DNA of 52,877 nucleotides, from the NCBI RefSeq assembly GCF_000170895.1, contig NZ_ABCS01000072.1, positions 1 to 52,877 on the forward strand, given 5' to 3'. The translations under genes and the position numbers were made by a program. The stretch is from Plesiocystis pacifica SIR-1. GTDB lineage: Bacteria; Myxococcota_A; Polyangia; Nannocystales; Nannocystaceae. The notes beneath the pieces were generated by a model that was given only the letters and a program-made list of their open reading frames with translations, was not told the origin of the DNA and ran no database searches. Each line of letters opens with the position of its first letter. The first letter of the stretch is position 1. Shown here piece by piece: positions 44,680-52,877 of this stretch.

Positions 44680-44711
44680 AGGGGGATGCACCGCTGCGGT
44701 GCGTCCCTCTT
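44680..44711 (+). terminator. Hairpin terminator after ugd
   Basis: GGGATGCACCG pairs with CGGTGCGTCCC around a CTG loop (11 pairs, one G-U), starting about 35 bases after the ugd stop. Only a weak T-rich tail follows (CTTCGCGTTTGT). Confidence 0.55.
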
Positions 44712-44797
44712 CGCGTTTGTCTCAGGTCCAGAGTGCCAAGTGCTCGCAGACACGGCCTCCGCTGATCGAAACCAGGCGCGGGCGCCACTGCATCTAC

Positions 44798-45508
44798 ATG
44801 AAACTTTGCTCGGTCACCCTGAAGCTCGGACTCGCCGGCAGCCTCGCGTTCTCCGCCCTCGCCTGCGCCCCCGTCACCCAAGAGGGCGGAGAGGAGGACA
44901 TCGGCGAGACGACGCCCGCGACCGACGACGAAGCCGACGAGAGCTCCGAGGTCACGAGCGACGACGGGCCCGCGACCACGACCGACGAGAGCGAGACCGA
45001 GACCGAGACTGAGAGCGAGAGCGAGAGCAGCGAAGGCGAGACCTGGTCAGACGAAGTCACCGACGCCGCCGACGACGAAGCCCCGCCCGTGGGCTGCACC
45101 GACAACATCCCGGACTTCTTCGCCAGGGTCATCGACGGGAACACGATCCGGCTGAGCTCCCTGCCCTACGAATGCGACGAGTCCGTGTCACCCGATCCCA
45201 ACGATCTGTGCGACTACGACGACTACGACGCCCTCTTGACCATCCCCAACCTCGAGCCCGGGACCTACTCCCTCGCCGACGGCGTGGCGACGCTGGTCAT
45301 CGTCGAGGAGTGGGACCACGACCAGGGCCCGGACGGGTGCTTTTGCGTCGACGAGGTGATCGAGCAGACCCCGGTGCTCGCGGGCACGGTGACCGTCGAG
45401 CCCAACGACGGGCTGGACGACGAATTCGGCGTCAACTTCGATGACCTCGACCACCCGCTGTTCGGCGGGCAGTGGGGCTTCCTGGTGTCCAGCGCGAACT
45501 GTGGCTGA
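44798..45508 (+). CDS. Stalked lipoprotein, unknown function
   Basis: 236 residues from ATG at 44798. Signal peptide ends in FSALAC (C23). An acidic Thr/Glu/Ser stalk with ETETETESESES follows (about 30-85). The C-terminal domain (about 98-236) holds CTDNIPDFFARVIDG, SSLPYECDES, CDYDDYDALLTIPNLEPGTYSL, CFCVDE and the end SSANCG; seven cysteines suggest disulphides and an exported location. Repeated short strands suggest a beta-sandwich. I do not recognise a family. It converges with the Cys-rich gene, stops three bases apart. Confidence 0.65.
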   Translation: MKLCSVTLKLGLAGSLAFSALACAPVTQEGGEEDIGETTPATDDEADESSEVTSDDGPATTTDESETETETESESESSEGETWSDEVTDAADDEAPPVGCTDNIPDFFARVIDGNTIRLSSLPYECDESVSPDPNDLCDYDDYDALLTIPNLEPGTYSLADGVATLVIVEEWDHDQGPDGCFCVDEVIEQTPVLAGTVTVEPNDGLDDEFGVNFDDLDHPLFGGQWGFLVSSANCG

Positions 45509-45511
45509 AGC

Positions 45512-47068
45512 TCAGCGCCGCTTGGGCTTGCGACCCGTGCGCAGGCCCGTGTGGGTCGCGTCGCTCGGCCGGTCCTGCTTGGGCGCGCTGCCGGTGCGGT
45601 AGGAGCCGCTCGACTCCTTCGAGCCGTCGCCTCGCTCGCCGCTGGGCTGGCGCTTGGGTCGGCCGGCCCGGCGCAGGCTGTTGCGCTTGGCCGAGCGCCC
45701 GGGCTTGGAGCGCTCGTCGTCGAGCCAGGGCGAGGAGGGCTCGCGCTCCTTGGCCGCGGGCGCGTCATCGGCGGGTCGGCGGTCTCGCTTGCGGGCGCTG
45801 CTGCGATCGTCGCGGCGAGGCTCCCGGGGTCGCGCTCGGGCGACCGTCGCCTCGCGGCTGTCTTCCCAGGCCGGGCGCGAGGAGCCGGACCCCTCGCCGT
45901 CGCGTCCGCCGTCGAAGGGACGGGTCCGCTCCTCGTCGCGCCCCCGAGACACGACGACGTCCTCGTCCGCCCAACCATCGCTAGCCCCCGGCGCGGGGCG
46001 GCGGCTCGCGGGTCGACGGTCCTCTCGGGAGTCGTAGCGCCGGCCCTGGCGGCTGTCGTAGCGCTCGGTGGTCCAGCCCTCTTCCTCGTCGGAGGCGGGA
46101 CCCAGGTCGTAGCTGCCGGCCGGCCGGAGCTCGCCCTCGGGTCGGCGCGAGCGGCCGTAGTCCCGGGGGTTCGGGCGCTCGCGCCAGTCCAGGTCGACGT
46201 CGAGGCGGTCGCGCTCCCGGGTCGAGCGACCCCGATCGCGGCGGGGCCGATCGAAGGTGTCCGGGTCGATGGCCAGGTCGTCGTCGATGGGCTGGGCCAG
46301 GGGATCCCGACGCAGGTCGCCAAGCGGCTCCCGCTCTCGCTCGGTCCCGCGGATGTCCCGATCCCGGCGACGGCCGGCCTCGCTGCGCTCGCGCACGCGC
46401 TCGGACCAGCGCTCTTCGGAGCGCGGCGCAGGCTTGGTGGTGGCCGCGGCCAGCAGCGGCTCCGACACCTCGCGCTCGACGGCCTCCGTGGGGGCCTCCT
46501 CGGCGACGTCGACCGGGGCCGGGCCCACGAGGCCGGCGAGCTCGTCGAGCCAGGGCGCGGCGCTCAGCGGCGAGTCGCGGGTCGCGGTCGCGACGTCGAC
46601 GATCTCGCTGGCCAGGCCGATGCCGGGCGGCCGCCAGCCGGCGACCATGCGGTCGGCCATGCGCTCTTGGACCTGGCGGAGGATCGCGAAGTACTCCTTG
46701 CGCGTCCGTTTTTGGTTGAGCACGAAGAACTCCCCGCCGTCGATGCCCACGCAGGCCAGGCAGTGCACGCAGTTGGTGCAGCCCACGCACAGGGTCAGGT
46801 AGCGGGAGTGCTTGCAGTCCCGACAATCCTCGCAGTAGCTGACCCGCTCACAGGTGACGCAGCGCTTGGACTGGGTACAGCTCGTGCACTCGATCGACTC
46901 TTCGCAGTAGGTGCAGTCCTCGCAAGAGTCACAGCCCACGCAAAAGCGGCAGTTGTTGCAGGCCCGGCAGTCTTCACAGTTGAAGTTGCCCTCACCGGGG
47001 TCGTCGTCGTCAGCCTCCCGATCGTCGATCAGGGTCTCGAGGGCGCGTAGGAACTCGTCGAGGTTCAC
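45512..47068 (-). CDS. Protein with 21 cysteines in strict three-residue register and long charged disordered tail
   Basis: 518 residues from ATG at 47068. After MNLDEFLRALETLIDDRE, cysteines lie at 31,34,37,40,43,46,49,52,55,61,64,70,73,79,82,85,94,97,100,103 and 106: every one falls on the same position of a three-residue period, and skipped positions are mostly Ser. A short domain follows (FFVLNQKRTRKEYFAILRQVQERM, 114-138). Such a CxxC-rich N-terminus with this following block occurs in uncharacterised deltaproteobacterial proteins. Residues about 150-518 are almost wholly Arg/Glu/Asp/Ser/Pro/Gly (RERDR, RPGRSAKR), likely disordered and perhaps nucleic-acid binding. No signal peptide. The cysteines could hold iron-sulphur clusters, zinc or other metal; which one is unknown. 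Confidence 0.75.
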   Translation of the reverse strand: MNLDEFLRALETLIDDREADDDDPGEGNFNCEDCRACNNCRFCVGCDSCEDCTYCEESIECTSCTQSKRCVTCERVSYCEDCRDCKHSRYLTLCVGCTNCVHCLACVGIDGGEFFVLNQKRTRKEYFAILRQVQERMADRMVAGWRPPGIGLASEIVDVATATRDSPLSAAPWLDELAGLVGPAPVDVAEEAPTEAVEREVSEPLLAAATTKPAPRSEERWSERVRERSEAGRRRDRDIRGTEREREPLGDLRRDPLAQPIDDDLAIDPDTFDRPRRDRGRSTRERDRLDVDLDWRERPNPRDYGRSRRPEGELRPAGSYDLGPASDEEEGWTTERYDSRQGRRYDSREDRRPASRRPAPGASDGWADEDVVVSRGRDEERTRPFDGGRDGEGSGSSRPAWEDSREATVARARPREPRRDDRSSARKRDRRPADDAPAAKEREPSSPWLDDERSKPGRSAKRNSLRRAGRPKRQPSGERGDGSKESSGSYRTGSAPKQDRPSDATHTGLRTGRKPKRR

Positions 47069-47296
47069 GGGGCGATTCGCGGCCAGTCGGCTGCGCGTGA
47101 GCCAGGGTACGCGCCCAGGACTCGCAGATCTATCGAAACTCGCCGTCGACGCCGATCACACGCGGTGGCATGGCCCCCAGGTGGAGCGATCGATTGGACG
47201 AAGTGGGGATCGGGCGACTACACTCCGCCGCACCCGATGAGGGACCTGTACACACGCACCCCCCGCGCTCCCGCCCCCTCGGCCGGTGCTGCGCAC

Positions 47297-47821
47297 ATGT
47301 CGAGTTCGCGCCTGCGAGCGACCACGAGCTTCGCGCCTGCTGCGCTGGTGAGCGCCCTGCTGGCTTTGCTCGCGGGTTGCCAGCCCGAGGTCGGCGATCC
47401 CTGCCGCCGCACCATCGACTGCGGCCTCCAGGGCACCCTGTCCTGCGACGTCTCGAACGCGCCCAACGACCCGGGCAACCAGGGCGAGTGCACCCTCGAG
47501 AACTGCAGCTTCGGCGTGTGCCCCAACGAGGCCGTGTGCATCAAGGTCTACGCCAGCGAGTTCGCCTCGGTGGTCTGCGACCCCGTCGAGGAAGACCGCA
47601 GCACCGACGACTGCCTGCCCCACGAGGTGTGCCTACCCGAGGGCCTGTGCGGCGACGAGCTCCGGGCGCAGACCAGCTGCCGGCGCGAGTGCAAGTCCGA
47701 CGCGGACTGCCGGGACAACTACTCGTGCGAGAACACCGGCCGCAACGGGGTCTACGTGGCGCCCGATCCCGACGACCCGGACAACGTGGTCACGACCCGG
47801 ATCTGCGTGCCCAAGCCCTGA
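47297..47821 (+). CDS. Cys-rich lipoprotein, unknown function
   Basis: 174 residues from ATG at 47297 (an ATG at 47237 would give an implausible long leader). Signal peptide ends in LLALLAGC (about C28). The remainder carries some 17 cysteines: CRRTIDCGLQG, LSCDVS, ECTLENCSFGVC, AVCIKVYASEF, DDCLPHEVCLPEGLCGDELR, SCRRECKSDADCRDNYSC and RICVPKP, a spacing typical of myxobacterial disulphide-rich secreted proteins, with a DxDC motif seen also in the tail of the lectin-like protein at 26515. The next lipoprotein gene begins 59 bases later on the same strand. Confidence 0.72.
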   Translation: MSSSRLRATTSFAPAALVSALLALLAGCQPEVGDPCRRTIDCGLQGTLSCDVSNAPNDPGNQGECTLENCSFGVCPNEAVCIKVYASEFASVVCDPVEEDRSTDDCLPHEVCLPEGLCGDELRAQTSCRRECKSDADCRDNYSCENTGRNGVYVAPDPDDPDNVVTTRICVPKP

Positions 47822-47880
47822 GCGGGCGAATGCGGTGACACATCCGCGCGCGCGCGGTGTTCGAGGGCCGACGCGCCCTC

Positions 47881-48474
47881 ATGCTCCGCCGCAGCCCGCA
47901 CCCCTTCGCCCTCGCAGCCTCGGCCCTGCTCTCGCTCGCCTGTGATGCCCCTGGCCACGGCGACGATGAAGCCGCGTGCGTGGCCGGAGCCGGCGACGGA
48001 TCCGCCGAGCTCGACCTGCCCCTGGCCTTCGCCGAGGGCTGGCGGCCCACGCCCGCGCACACCGATCCCCTCGTCACGCACCGCCCCGAGACCGTCGTGT
48101 GCAACCTCGACGCGTGGGGCGAGGAGTACGGGCTGTTCGAGGTCCGGACCGCGGGCTGCAACTACCTGAGCGTCGACCAGGCCCTCGCCGAGTCGGTGTC
48201 GGCTGGTGACACCCTGGCCGTCGAGCTGTGGTGGCAGGCGCTCATCGCCCACGAGCCCGCCACCGCCCACCTCGCCGTGCTCATCGACGGCGCCCTCGCG
48301 TGGGAGCTCGAGGTCGCCGTGCCCGGGCCCTCGGACGCCCGGCGCCTCGAGTTTGTCAGCCCCATCGACGCCGAGGCCGGCGCGACCGTGACCTTCCACC
48401 TGCACAACCACGGACAGAACTCGTGGACCCTCGCCAGCCTCGAGCTGGTCGAGCGCGCCGCGAGCTGCCCATGA
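47881..48474 (+). CDS. Lipoprotein with beta-sandwich-like domain, unknown function
   Basis: 197 residues from ATG at 47881. Signal peptide ends in LLSLAC (C21). No stalk. The body is a probable beta-sandwich: ELDLPLAFAEGWRPT, VVCNLDAWGEEYGLFEVRTAGCNYLSVDQ, LAVELWWQALIAHEPATAHLAVLIDG, RRLEFVSPIDAEAGATVTFHLHNHGQNSWTLASLEL. Four cysteines could pair. The pattern resembles carbohydrate-binding modules, without firm match. Twenty bases separate it from the copper-monooxygenase lipoprotein gene, and the two are probably co-transcribed. Confidence 0.65.
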   Translation: MLRRSPHPFALAASALLSLACDAPGHGDDEAACVAGAGDGSAELDLPLAFAEGWRPTPAHTDPLVTHRPETVVCNLDAWGEEYGLFEVRTAGCNYLSVDQALAESVSAGDTLAVELWWQALIAHEPATAHLAVLIDGALAWELEVAVPGPSDARRLEFVSPIDAEAGATVTFHLHNHGQNSWTLASLELVERAASCP

Positions 48475-48493
48475 GGCGAACCCGGAGACCCGC

Positions 48494-49918
48494 ATGCACC
48501 ACCACCCACGCACCCCATCCCTGGCCATCCCCGCCCTCGCGGCGCTCTTTGCCCTCGCCGCTGCGACTGCGTGCAAGGGCGAAGATCCCAGCGGCGACGA
48601 CGAGGCCGGCGAGTCGGACACCCACGGCGATCACGGCGACCACGGAGACCACGGCGATCACGGCGACACGGGCGAAGCGCTCGTGACCTTCTGGCAGGAC
48701 GTCGCGCCCATCTACTACGAGTCCTGCGTCAGCTGCCACCGCGAGGGGGGCATCGGGCCGTTCGTGCTCGACGACTACGCGACCGCCTCGACCTGGGCCG
48801 CGGCCTCGGCCCACGCCGTCGACAACCGGGTGATGCCGCCGTGGCTGGTGACCTCCGACGGCAGCTGCGGCGAGTGGGCCGACTCCCGCGCCCTCGACCA
48901 GGAGCAGATCGACACCATCTTGGCCTGGGTCGAGGACGGCACCCCCGAGGGCACGCCCCGCGACGACCTCAGCGTGCCCGAGCTCCCGGGCCTCGACGTG
49001 GTCAGCGACGAGGTCCACACCCCGGAGTTCATCCCCGAGCCCGAGGGCGGCGTCTTCTCGGAGTTCGACGAGTACCGCTGCTTCCTCATCGACCCCGAGC
49101 TCGACGCCGACACCTTCATGACCGGCTACGAGGTGTTCCCGGGCAACGAGGCCCTCGTCCACCACGCCCTGCTGATCCCCGTGAGCCCCGAGGGCGAGTC
49201 GGACATCCCCGGCATGAGCAACGCCGAGGTGATGACCGCCCTCGACGAGGAGTCGCCGGATCGCCTGGGCTGGCCCTGCTTTGGCCTGGCCGGCGAGGGC
49301 GTCGCGGCCGAGGGCGTGCCCGTGACCTGGGCCCCGGGCCAGGGCGTGGTCGAGTTCCCCGACGACTCCGGCTACCGGGTCGGCGCGGGGGACCAGTACG
49401 TCGTGCAGATGCACTACAACATGGCCAACACCGCGCTCATCGGGCAGAGCGACAGCACGGCGATCCGCCTGCGCTACGCCGACGAGGTCGCCAAGCAAGG
49501 CTACTTCGACGTGCCCGACGGCTTCCTCGACACGCTGTTCGAAGATCCCGTCGCCCTGCCCGTGGGCGAGGACGCGGTCAGCTTCACCTGGGAGGTGCCG
49601 ACGGACTGGTACATCGCGCCGGGCTCGGAGCAGACGCAGCTGTGGGGCTTCTTCCCGCACATGCACGACTACGGCGTCTCGCTCACCGCGCGCATCCTCG
49701 ACCCCGAGGGCCAGGAGGTCGCGTGTGTCGGGGACGTGCCGCGCTGGGACTTCGGCTGGCAGCTCTACTACTTCTACGAGCAACCGATCGCCCTGCTCCC
49801 GGGGCACCGCATCGAGGTGACCTGCACCTACGACACCACCGGCTCCCCCGAGCCCATCTATCCCGGGTGGGGAACGCACAACGAGATGTGCCTCGCGGGG
49901 CTCTACTTCGTGCCCTGA
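48494..49918 (+). CDS. Lipoprotein fusing a c-type haem motif to a type-II copper monooxygenase fold
   Basis: 474 residues from ATG. Signal ends in AATAC (C27). Five evenly spaced His occur in HGDHGDHGDHGDHGD (44-58). CVSCH (C78, C81, H82) with M114 (RVMPPW) as possible axial ligand marks a mono-haem cytochrome c domain at 62-150. Residues about 190-474 match the PHM/DBH fold: first copper H223, H224 (VHHALL) and H307 (QMHYNM), second copper H389, H391 (FFPHMHDYG) and M465 (NEMC). Such enzymes hydroxylate an aliphatic carbon with ascorbate or another electron donor; here the haem could be that donor. Bacterial forms are hardly characterised. The gene follows another lipoprotein by 20 bases. 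Confidence 0.85.
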   Translation: MHHHPRTPSLAIPALAALFALAAATACKGEDPSGDDEAGESDTHGDHGDHGDHGDHGDTGEALVTFWQDVAPIYYESCVSCHREGGIGPFVLDDYATASTWAAASAHAVDNRVMPPWLVTSDGSCGEWADSRALDQEQIDTILAWVEDGTPEGTPRDDLSVPELPGLDVVSDEVHTPEFIPEPEGGVFSEFDEYRCFLIDPELDADTFMTGYEVFPGNEALVHHALLIPVSPEGESDIPGMSNAEVMTALDEESPDRLGWPCFGLAGEGVAAEGVPVTWAPGQGVVEFPDDSGYRVGAGDQYVVQMHYNMANTALIGQSDSTAIRLRYADEVAKQGYFDVPDGFLDTLFEDPVALPVGEDAVSFTWEVPTDWYIAPGSEQTQLWGFFPHMHDYGVSLTARILDPEGQEVACVGDVPRWDFGWQLYYFYEQPIALLPGHRIEVTCTYDTTGSPEPIYPGWGTHNEMCLAGLYFVP

Positions 49919-49988
49919 ACGGCCTTCTCGAATCCACCGCGCGTGCGGGGTCGGGCGCGGGGACGCAAACTGCTACTCTCCGCGCCCA

Positions 49989-51401
49989 ATGAGTGACACG
50001 ACAGCGGCGACGGCGGAGCAATTCGCGGGCCTGAGGGTCCTCGACCTCCGCGCGGGCGGCGAGGCCGAGCGCCTCGCCGAGCTTCAGGGGCGCTGGCGGG
50101 GGCTGTGCGAGCGCTCCTTTGGCCTCGACGGAGACGCCGACGCGGCGGCCAAGGCGATCATCGCCCACGTCCGGACCGAGGGCGACGAGGCGATCATCGA
50201 GCTGACCGAGCGCTTCGAGAGCCGGCGGCTGACCGCCGCCGACTTCGAGGTGCCCATGGGCAAAGCCCGCGCCGCCCTCGAGGCCCTCGACGCGCCGACC
50301 CGCGCCGCCCTCGAGGCCGCCGCCGAGCGAGTCCGCCGCTTCCACGCCGTGCAGGCCCAGGCCCTGGTCAGCACCGGCCAGATCGCCCCGCCGGAGTCCG
50401 CGGCCGGCGACGAGCGAGCCACCGAGTACCTCGCCAGCCGCGTCGCGCCCCTGCAGCGCGTGGCCGTCTACGCCCCCGGGGGCACCGCCGCCTACCCCTC
50501 CTCGGTGCTGCACGCGGCGATCCCCGCCAAGGTCGTCGGCGTCGCCGAGGTCGTCCTCCTGACCCCGCGCCCGAGCCCCGTGGTGCTCGCGGCGGCCGCC
50601 CTGGCCGGGGTCGATCGGGTGTTCCAGATCGGCGGCGCCCAGGCCATCGCCGCCGTCGCCTTCGGGACCGCGACCTTGCCCCGCGTCGACAAGATCGTCG
50701 GCCCCGGCAACGCCTACGTGACCGCGGCCAAGCGCCTGGTGTTCGGGCGCTGCGACATCGACTCCATCGCCGGGCCCTCGGAGATCCTCGTCGTCGCCGA
50801 CGCGAGCGCGGACCCGGCCCTGGTCGCCGCCGACCTCATCAGCCAGGCCGAGCACGACGTCCAGGCCTCGCCCGTGCTGCTGTGCAGCGATCCTTCGCTC
50901 CCCGCCCGGGTCGACGCCGCGCTCCACCAGCAGCTCGCCGACCTCCCCCGCCGGGCCATCGCGATCGCGGCCCTGCGGGACCAGGGCGCCGCGGTGATCG
51001 TCGACGATCGAGCCGCCCTCGCCCGGGAGGCCGACGCCTACGCCCCCGAGCACCTCGAGCTGCTCGTCGACTCCCCCGCCGAGCTCGCCGCCCAGATCCA
51101 CCGCGCCGGGGCGATCTTCGTGGGCCCGTGGACCCCCGAGGCCGCCGGCGACTACACGGCCGGCCCGAGCCACGTGCTGCCCACGGCCGGCGGCGCCCGC
51201 TTCTCCTCGCCCGTGGGCTGCTGGGACTTCGTCCGCTACACCAGCGTGCTCGAGCTCGGCCCCAAAGCCCTGCGCGCCCAGGCCGACGCGATCACGACCC
51301 TCGCCCGGGCCGAGGGCCTCGAGGGCCACGCCCGCGCCGTCGAGCAGCGCCTGCGCACGGACCCGGTCAACGTCCAGGCCAAGGTCGGAGGTGCCGCGTG
51401 A
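49989..51401 (+). CDS. hisD: Histidinol dehydrogenase
   Basis: 470 residues from ATG, slightly long because of an unaligned N-terminus (about 30 residues). AVYAPGGTAAYPSSVLHAAIPAKVVGV (about 158-184), QIGGAQAIAAVAFGT, VDKIVGPGNAYVTAAKRLVFG (about 237-257), IAGPSEILVVAD, LISQAEHDVQASPVLL and YAPEHLELLV, GPSHVLPT are all family signatures, including the Zn/His ligands in QAEHD. It oxidises histidinol to histidine in two NAD-dependent steps. Stop overlaps hisC by four bases, so translation is coupled. An Ala/Glu-rich start (MSDTTAATAEQ) is not conserved. Confidence 0.97.
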   Translation: MSDTTAATAEQFAGLRVLDLRAGGEAERLAELQGRWRGLCERSFGLDGDADAAAKAIIAHVRTEGDEAIIELTERFESRRLTAADFEVPMGKARAALEALDAPTRAALEAAAERVRRFHAVQAQALVSTGQIAPPESAAGDERATEYLASRVAPLQRVAVYAPGGTAAYPSSVLHAAIPAKVVGVAEVVLLTPRPSPVVLAAAALAGVDRVFQIGGAQAIAAVAFGTATLPRVDKIVGPGNAYVTAAKRLVFGRCDIDSIAGPSEILVVADASADPALVAADLISQAEHDVQASPVLLCSDPSLPARVDAALHQQLADLPRRAIAIAALRDQGAAVIVDDRAALAREADAYAPEHLELLVDSPAELAAQIHRAGAIFVGPWTPEAAGDYTAGPSHVLPTAGGARFSSPVGCWDFVRYTSVLELGPKALRAQADAITTLARAEGLEGHARAVEQRLRTDPVNVQAKVGGAA

Positions 51402-52522
51402 GCTGGCGTCAGCACCTGCGGGCCTCCCTCGACGCCCTGAGCGTCTACGACGTGCCCCCGTCCACGGCCCCGAGCCGCATGCACGCCAACGAGTGCGCCG
51501 AGCCCTGGCCCGCCGAGGTCCGCGAGGCCCTCGCCGAGGTCGTGCGCGGCGAGCTCGAGTTCAACCGCTACCCCGACACCTCCGGCCGCACGCTCCGCCA
51601 CGTCCTGGCCCAGCGCCACGGCTGCGAGCCCCGGCAGGTCGTCATCGGCAACGGCTCCGACGAGGTCATCTCCATGCTGCTCACGGCCCTGTCTCAGACG
51701 AAGCCGTCCGAGCAGCCCGGCGCCGGCGGCCACCTCGTCATCCCCACGCCGACCTTCGTGATGTACGCCCACTGCGCCGCCGTGCTCGGCGTGCCCGTGG
51801 TCGAGGTGCCCCTCGACGCCCGCTTCGAGCTCGACGAGCCGGCCATGCGCGCCGCCCTGGGGCCGCAGGAAGGTTCGGGCTCTGAACGCGGCGCCGCGAT
51901 CTGCTTCCTCGCCCGCCCCAACAACCCGACCTCCTCGCTGTGGTCGCGGCAGGTCGTCCAGGACCTCATCGCCGACTTCCCCGACACCGTGTTCGTGATC
52001 GACGAGGCCTACACGGCCTACGCCCCGGGCGAGAGCTTCTGGGGCGCTTGGGAGGGCCCGCCGCCGGACAACTACGTGCACATGGCGACCCTGTCCAAGG
52101 TCGGCCTGGCCGCCCTGCGCGTGGGCTACTGCGTCGCCCACCCCGACCTCGCCCTCGCCCTCGACAAGGTCCGCCACCCCTACAACGTCTCGCAGACCAG
52201 CATCGCCCTGGCCGAGACCGTGCTGACCCGCTTCGCCGACGTGCAGGACCAGCTCGTCGCCAAGACCATCGCCAACCGCGGGCGCCTCGTGACCCTGCTC
52301 GGCTCCGTCCCCGAGGCCGAGGTCTTCCCCGCCCACGCCAACTTCGTGCTCGTCCGCCTGCCCTCGACCGCGCGCGCCCTGGCCCTTCGCGCGACCCTCG
52401 CCGAGGCCGGCGTGCTCATCAAGGACCTGACCAAGACCCCCGCGCTGGCCGGCTGCGTGCGCGTGAGCGTGGGGACGGACGGGGACCTCGACCGCCTCGA
52501 GGCCGCCCTGGGCCGCGGTTAA
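51398..52522 (+). CDS. hisC: Histidinol-phosphate aminotransferase
   Basis: 374 residues from a GTG at 51398 that overlaps the hisD stop (GTGA). Fold type I pyridoxal-phosphate signatures: MHANECAEPWP (28-38), NRYPDTSGRTLRHVLA (about 57-72), IGNGSDEVISML (about 83-95), FLARPNNPTSS (Asn in the NNPT motif), DEAYTAYAPGESF and TLSKVGLAALRVGY with K234 as cofactor Lys, then ANFVLVR near the end. It transfers an amino group from glutamate to imidazole-acetol phosphate in histidine synthesis. Two steps of the pathway are together here; the others are outside the window. Confidence 0.96.
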   Translation: MSWRQHLRASLDALSVYDVPPSTAPSRMHANECAEPWPAEVREALAEVVRGELEFNRYPDTSGRTLRHVLAQRHGCEPRQVVIGNGSDEVISMLLTALSQTKPSEQPGAGGHLVIPTPTFVMYAHCAAVLGVPVVEVPLDARFELDEPAMRAALGPQEGSGSERGAAICFLARPNNPTSSLWSRQVVQDLIADFPDTVFVIDEAYTAYAPGESFWGAWEGPPPDNYVHMATLSKVGLAALRVGYCVAHPDLALALDKVRHPYNVSQTSIALAETVLTRFADVQDQLVAKTIANRGRLVTLLGSVPEAEVFPAHANFVLVRLPSTARALALRATLAEAGVLIKDLTKTPALAGCVRVSVGTDGDLDRLEAALGRG

Positions 52523-52579
52523 AACTCGCGTCGCTCGATCCCCGTCGCGGCACGCCCCTGACCCTCGGGAGCTGCCGAG

Positions 52580-52877
52580 ATGGTCGAGGACGAGAGCCTG
52601 CGGACCACGCTGCTCGACACCACCGAAGCCGTCATCGACGACAGCTTCGGCGACGACGACGAGCTCGGCCAACGAGTCCACGTCCTCGACGACTTCAGAC
52701 CGCGCAGACCGACCCAACACCCACTAACGTCCCGAGCGGCCCCCCAGTCGAAGACGAATCCCGCCCCCCAAAAAGACCGCCCCCCTCTCGAGTCGGAGCC
52801 CCGAGCCTCCGCACCACGACGGGCACAAAAGGGGCAAGGGGGTCGGATCCCCCAGCGCAAGGAGCCGCCCAAGCGCC
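52580..52877 (+). CDS. Partial open frame at the right edge, doubtful
   Basis: From ATG at 52580, 99 codons run off the window without a stop; an in-frame stop lies just upstream (52559). It begins MVEDESLRTTLLDTTEAV then DDSFGDDDELGQRVHVLDD and turns into Pro/Arg/Lys-rich sequence. The acidic beginning is reminiscent of N-termini of myxobacterial Ser/Thr kinases, but the next region does not become a kinase domain, so it may be a degraded piece or not a gene. The opposite strand frame in this region is no better. The 57 bases after hisC hold nothing obvious. Confidence 0.3.
   Translation, partial: MVEDESLRTTLLDTTEAVIDDSFGDDDELGQRVHVLDDFRPRRPTQHPLTSRAAPQSKTNPAPQKDRPPLESEPRASAPRRAQKGQGGRIPQRKEPPKR

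Noticed and set aside
52519..52872. Minus-strand frame of 117 codons at the right edge
   Set aside because: It overlaps the hisC stop, is Arg/Ser-rich and has no recognisable feature.

Overview
The window is very GC-rich DNA with dense bacterial gene packing, many GTG starts and a strong third-position GC bias. Nearly every intergenic space leads into a small secreted lipoprotein whose signal peptide is followed by a Thr/Glu/Asp/Ser-rich stalk. With DUF6178, a DUF3516 helicase, a Myxococcales-type Cys-rich repeat, a LodA-like quinoprotein and decayed sigma/kinase signalling genes, this points to a myxobacterium, most likely of the Nannocystis/Plesiocystis/Enhygromyxa group. That placement is inference from gene content.

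Left part (1-10.3 kb): the 5' half of an IS5/IS1182-type transposase runs off the left edge. It is followed by a DUF4105 membrane protein, a CTQ-oxidase-like (LodA/GoxA) gene with its flavoprotein partner, a rifampin-phosphotransferase/PEP-synthase-like enzyme transcribed with a GbsR/MarR regulator that has a perfect palindrome upstream, a tandem universal stress protein, and a receiver-like protein. 10.3-18.5 kb: DUF6178 protein, DUF3516 helicase, a single-pass membrane protein and two lipoproteins. 18.6-24 kb: a GT-C-type membrane glycosyltransferase whose own ends recur inside a downstream 160-bp tandem array, an FHA-Pro-rich-membrane protein, and the CstA transporter.

24-35.5 kb: lipoproteins (one BNR-like propeller), a wax-synthase-type acyltransferase, a gene-poor repeat region, lysine 2,3-aminomutase, a multidomain amidase lipoprotein behind a good sigma-70 promoter, a TolB-like propeller lipoprotein, an outer-membrane beta-barrel and MoaB. 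A second set of the dispersed repeat follows MoaB. 36-45.5 kb: a PAS hybrid histidine kinase, two Hsp20 chaperones, an NDP-sugar pyrophosphorylase, remnants of a Ser/Thr kinase and an ECF sigma factor fused head to tail, a large membrane protein, UDP-glucose dehydrogenase and another stalked lipoprotein. 45.5-52.9 kb: a protein with 21 cysteines in strict three-residue register, two lipoproteins, a lipoprotein fusing a c-type haem motif to a copper monooxygenase fold, and the histidine genes hisD-hisC.

Few genes form one pathway. The clear functional units are lodA-like plus flavoprotein, PEP-enzyme plus GbsR, the two Hsp20 genes, amidase plus propeller (4-bp overlap) and hisD-hisC (4-bp overlap). 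The most unusual signals are the triplet-register cysteine array, the tandem repeat containing both ends of the neighbouring gene, the LodA-like protein without a cysteine at the expected spacing, and the sigma/kinase debris.
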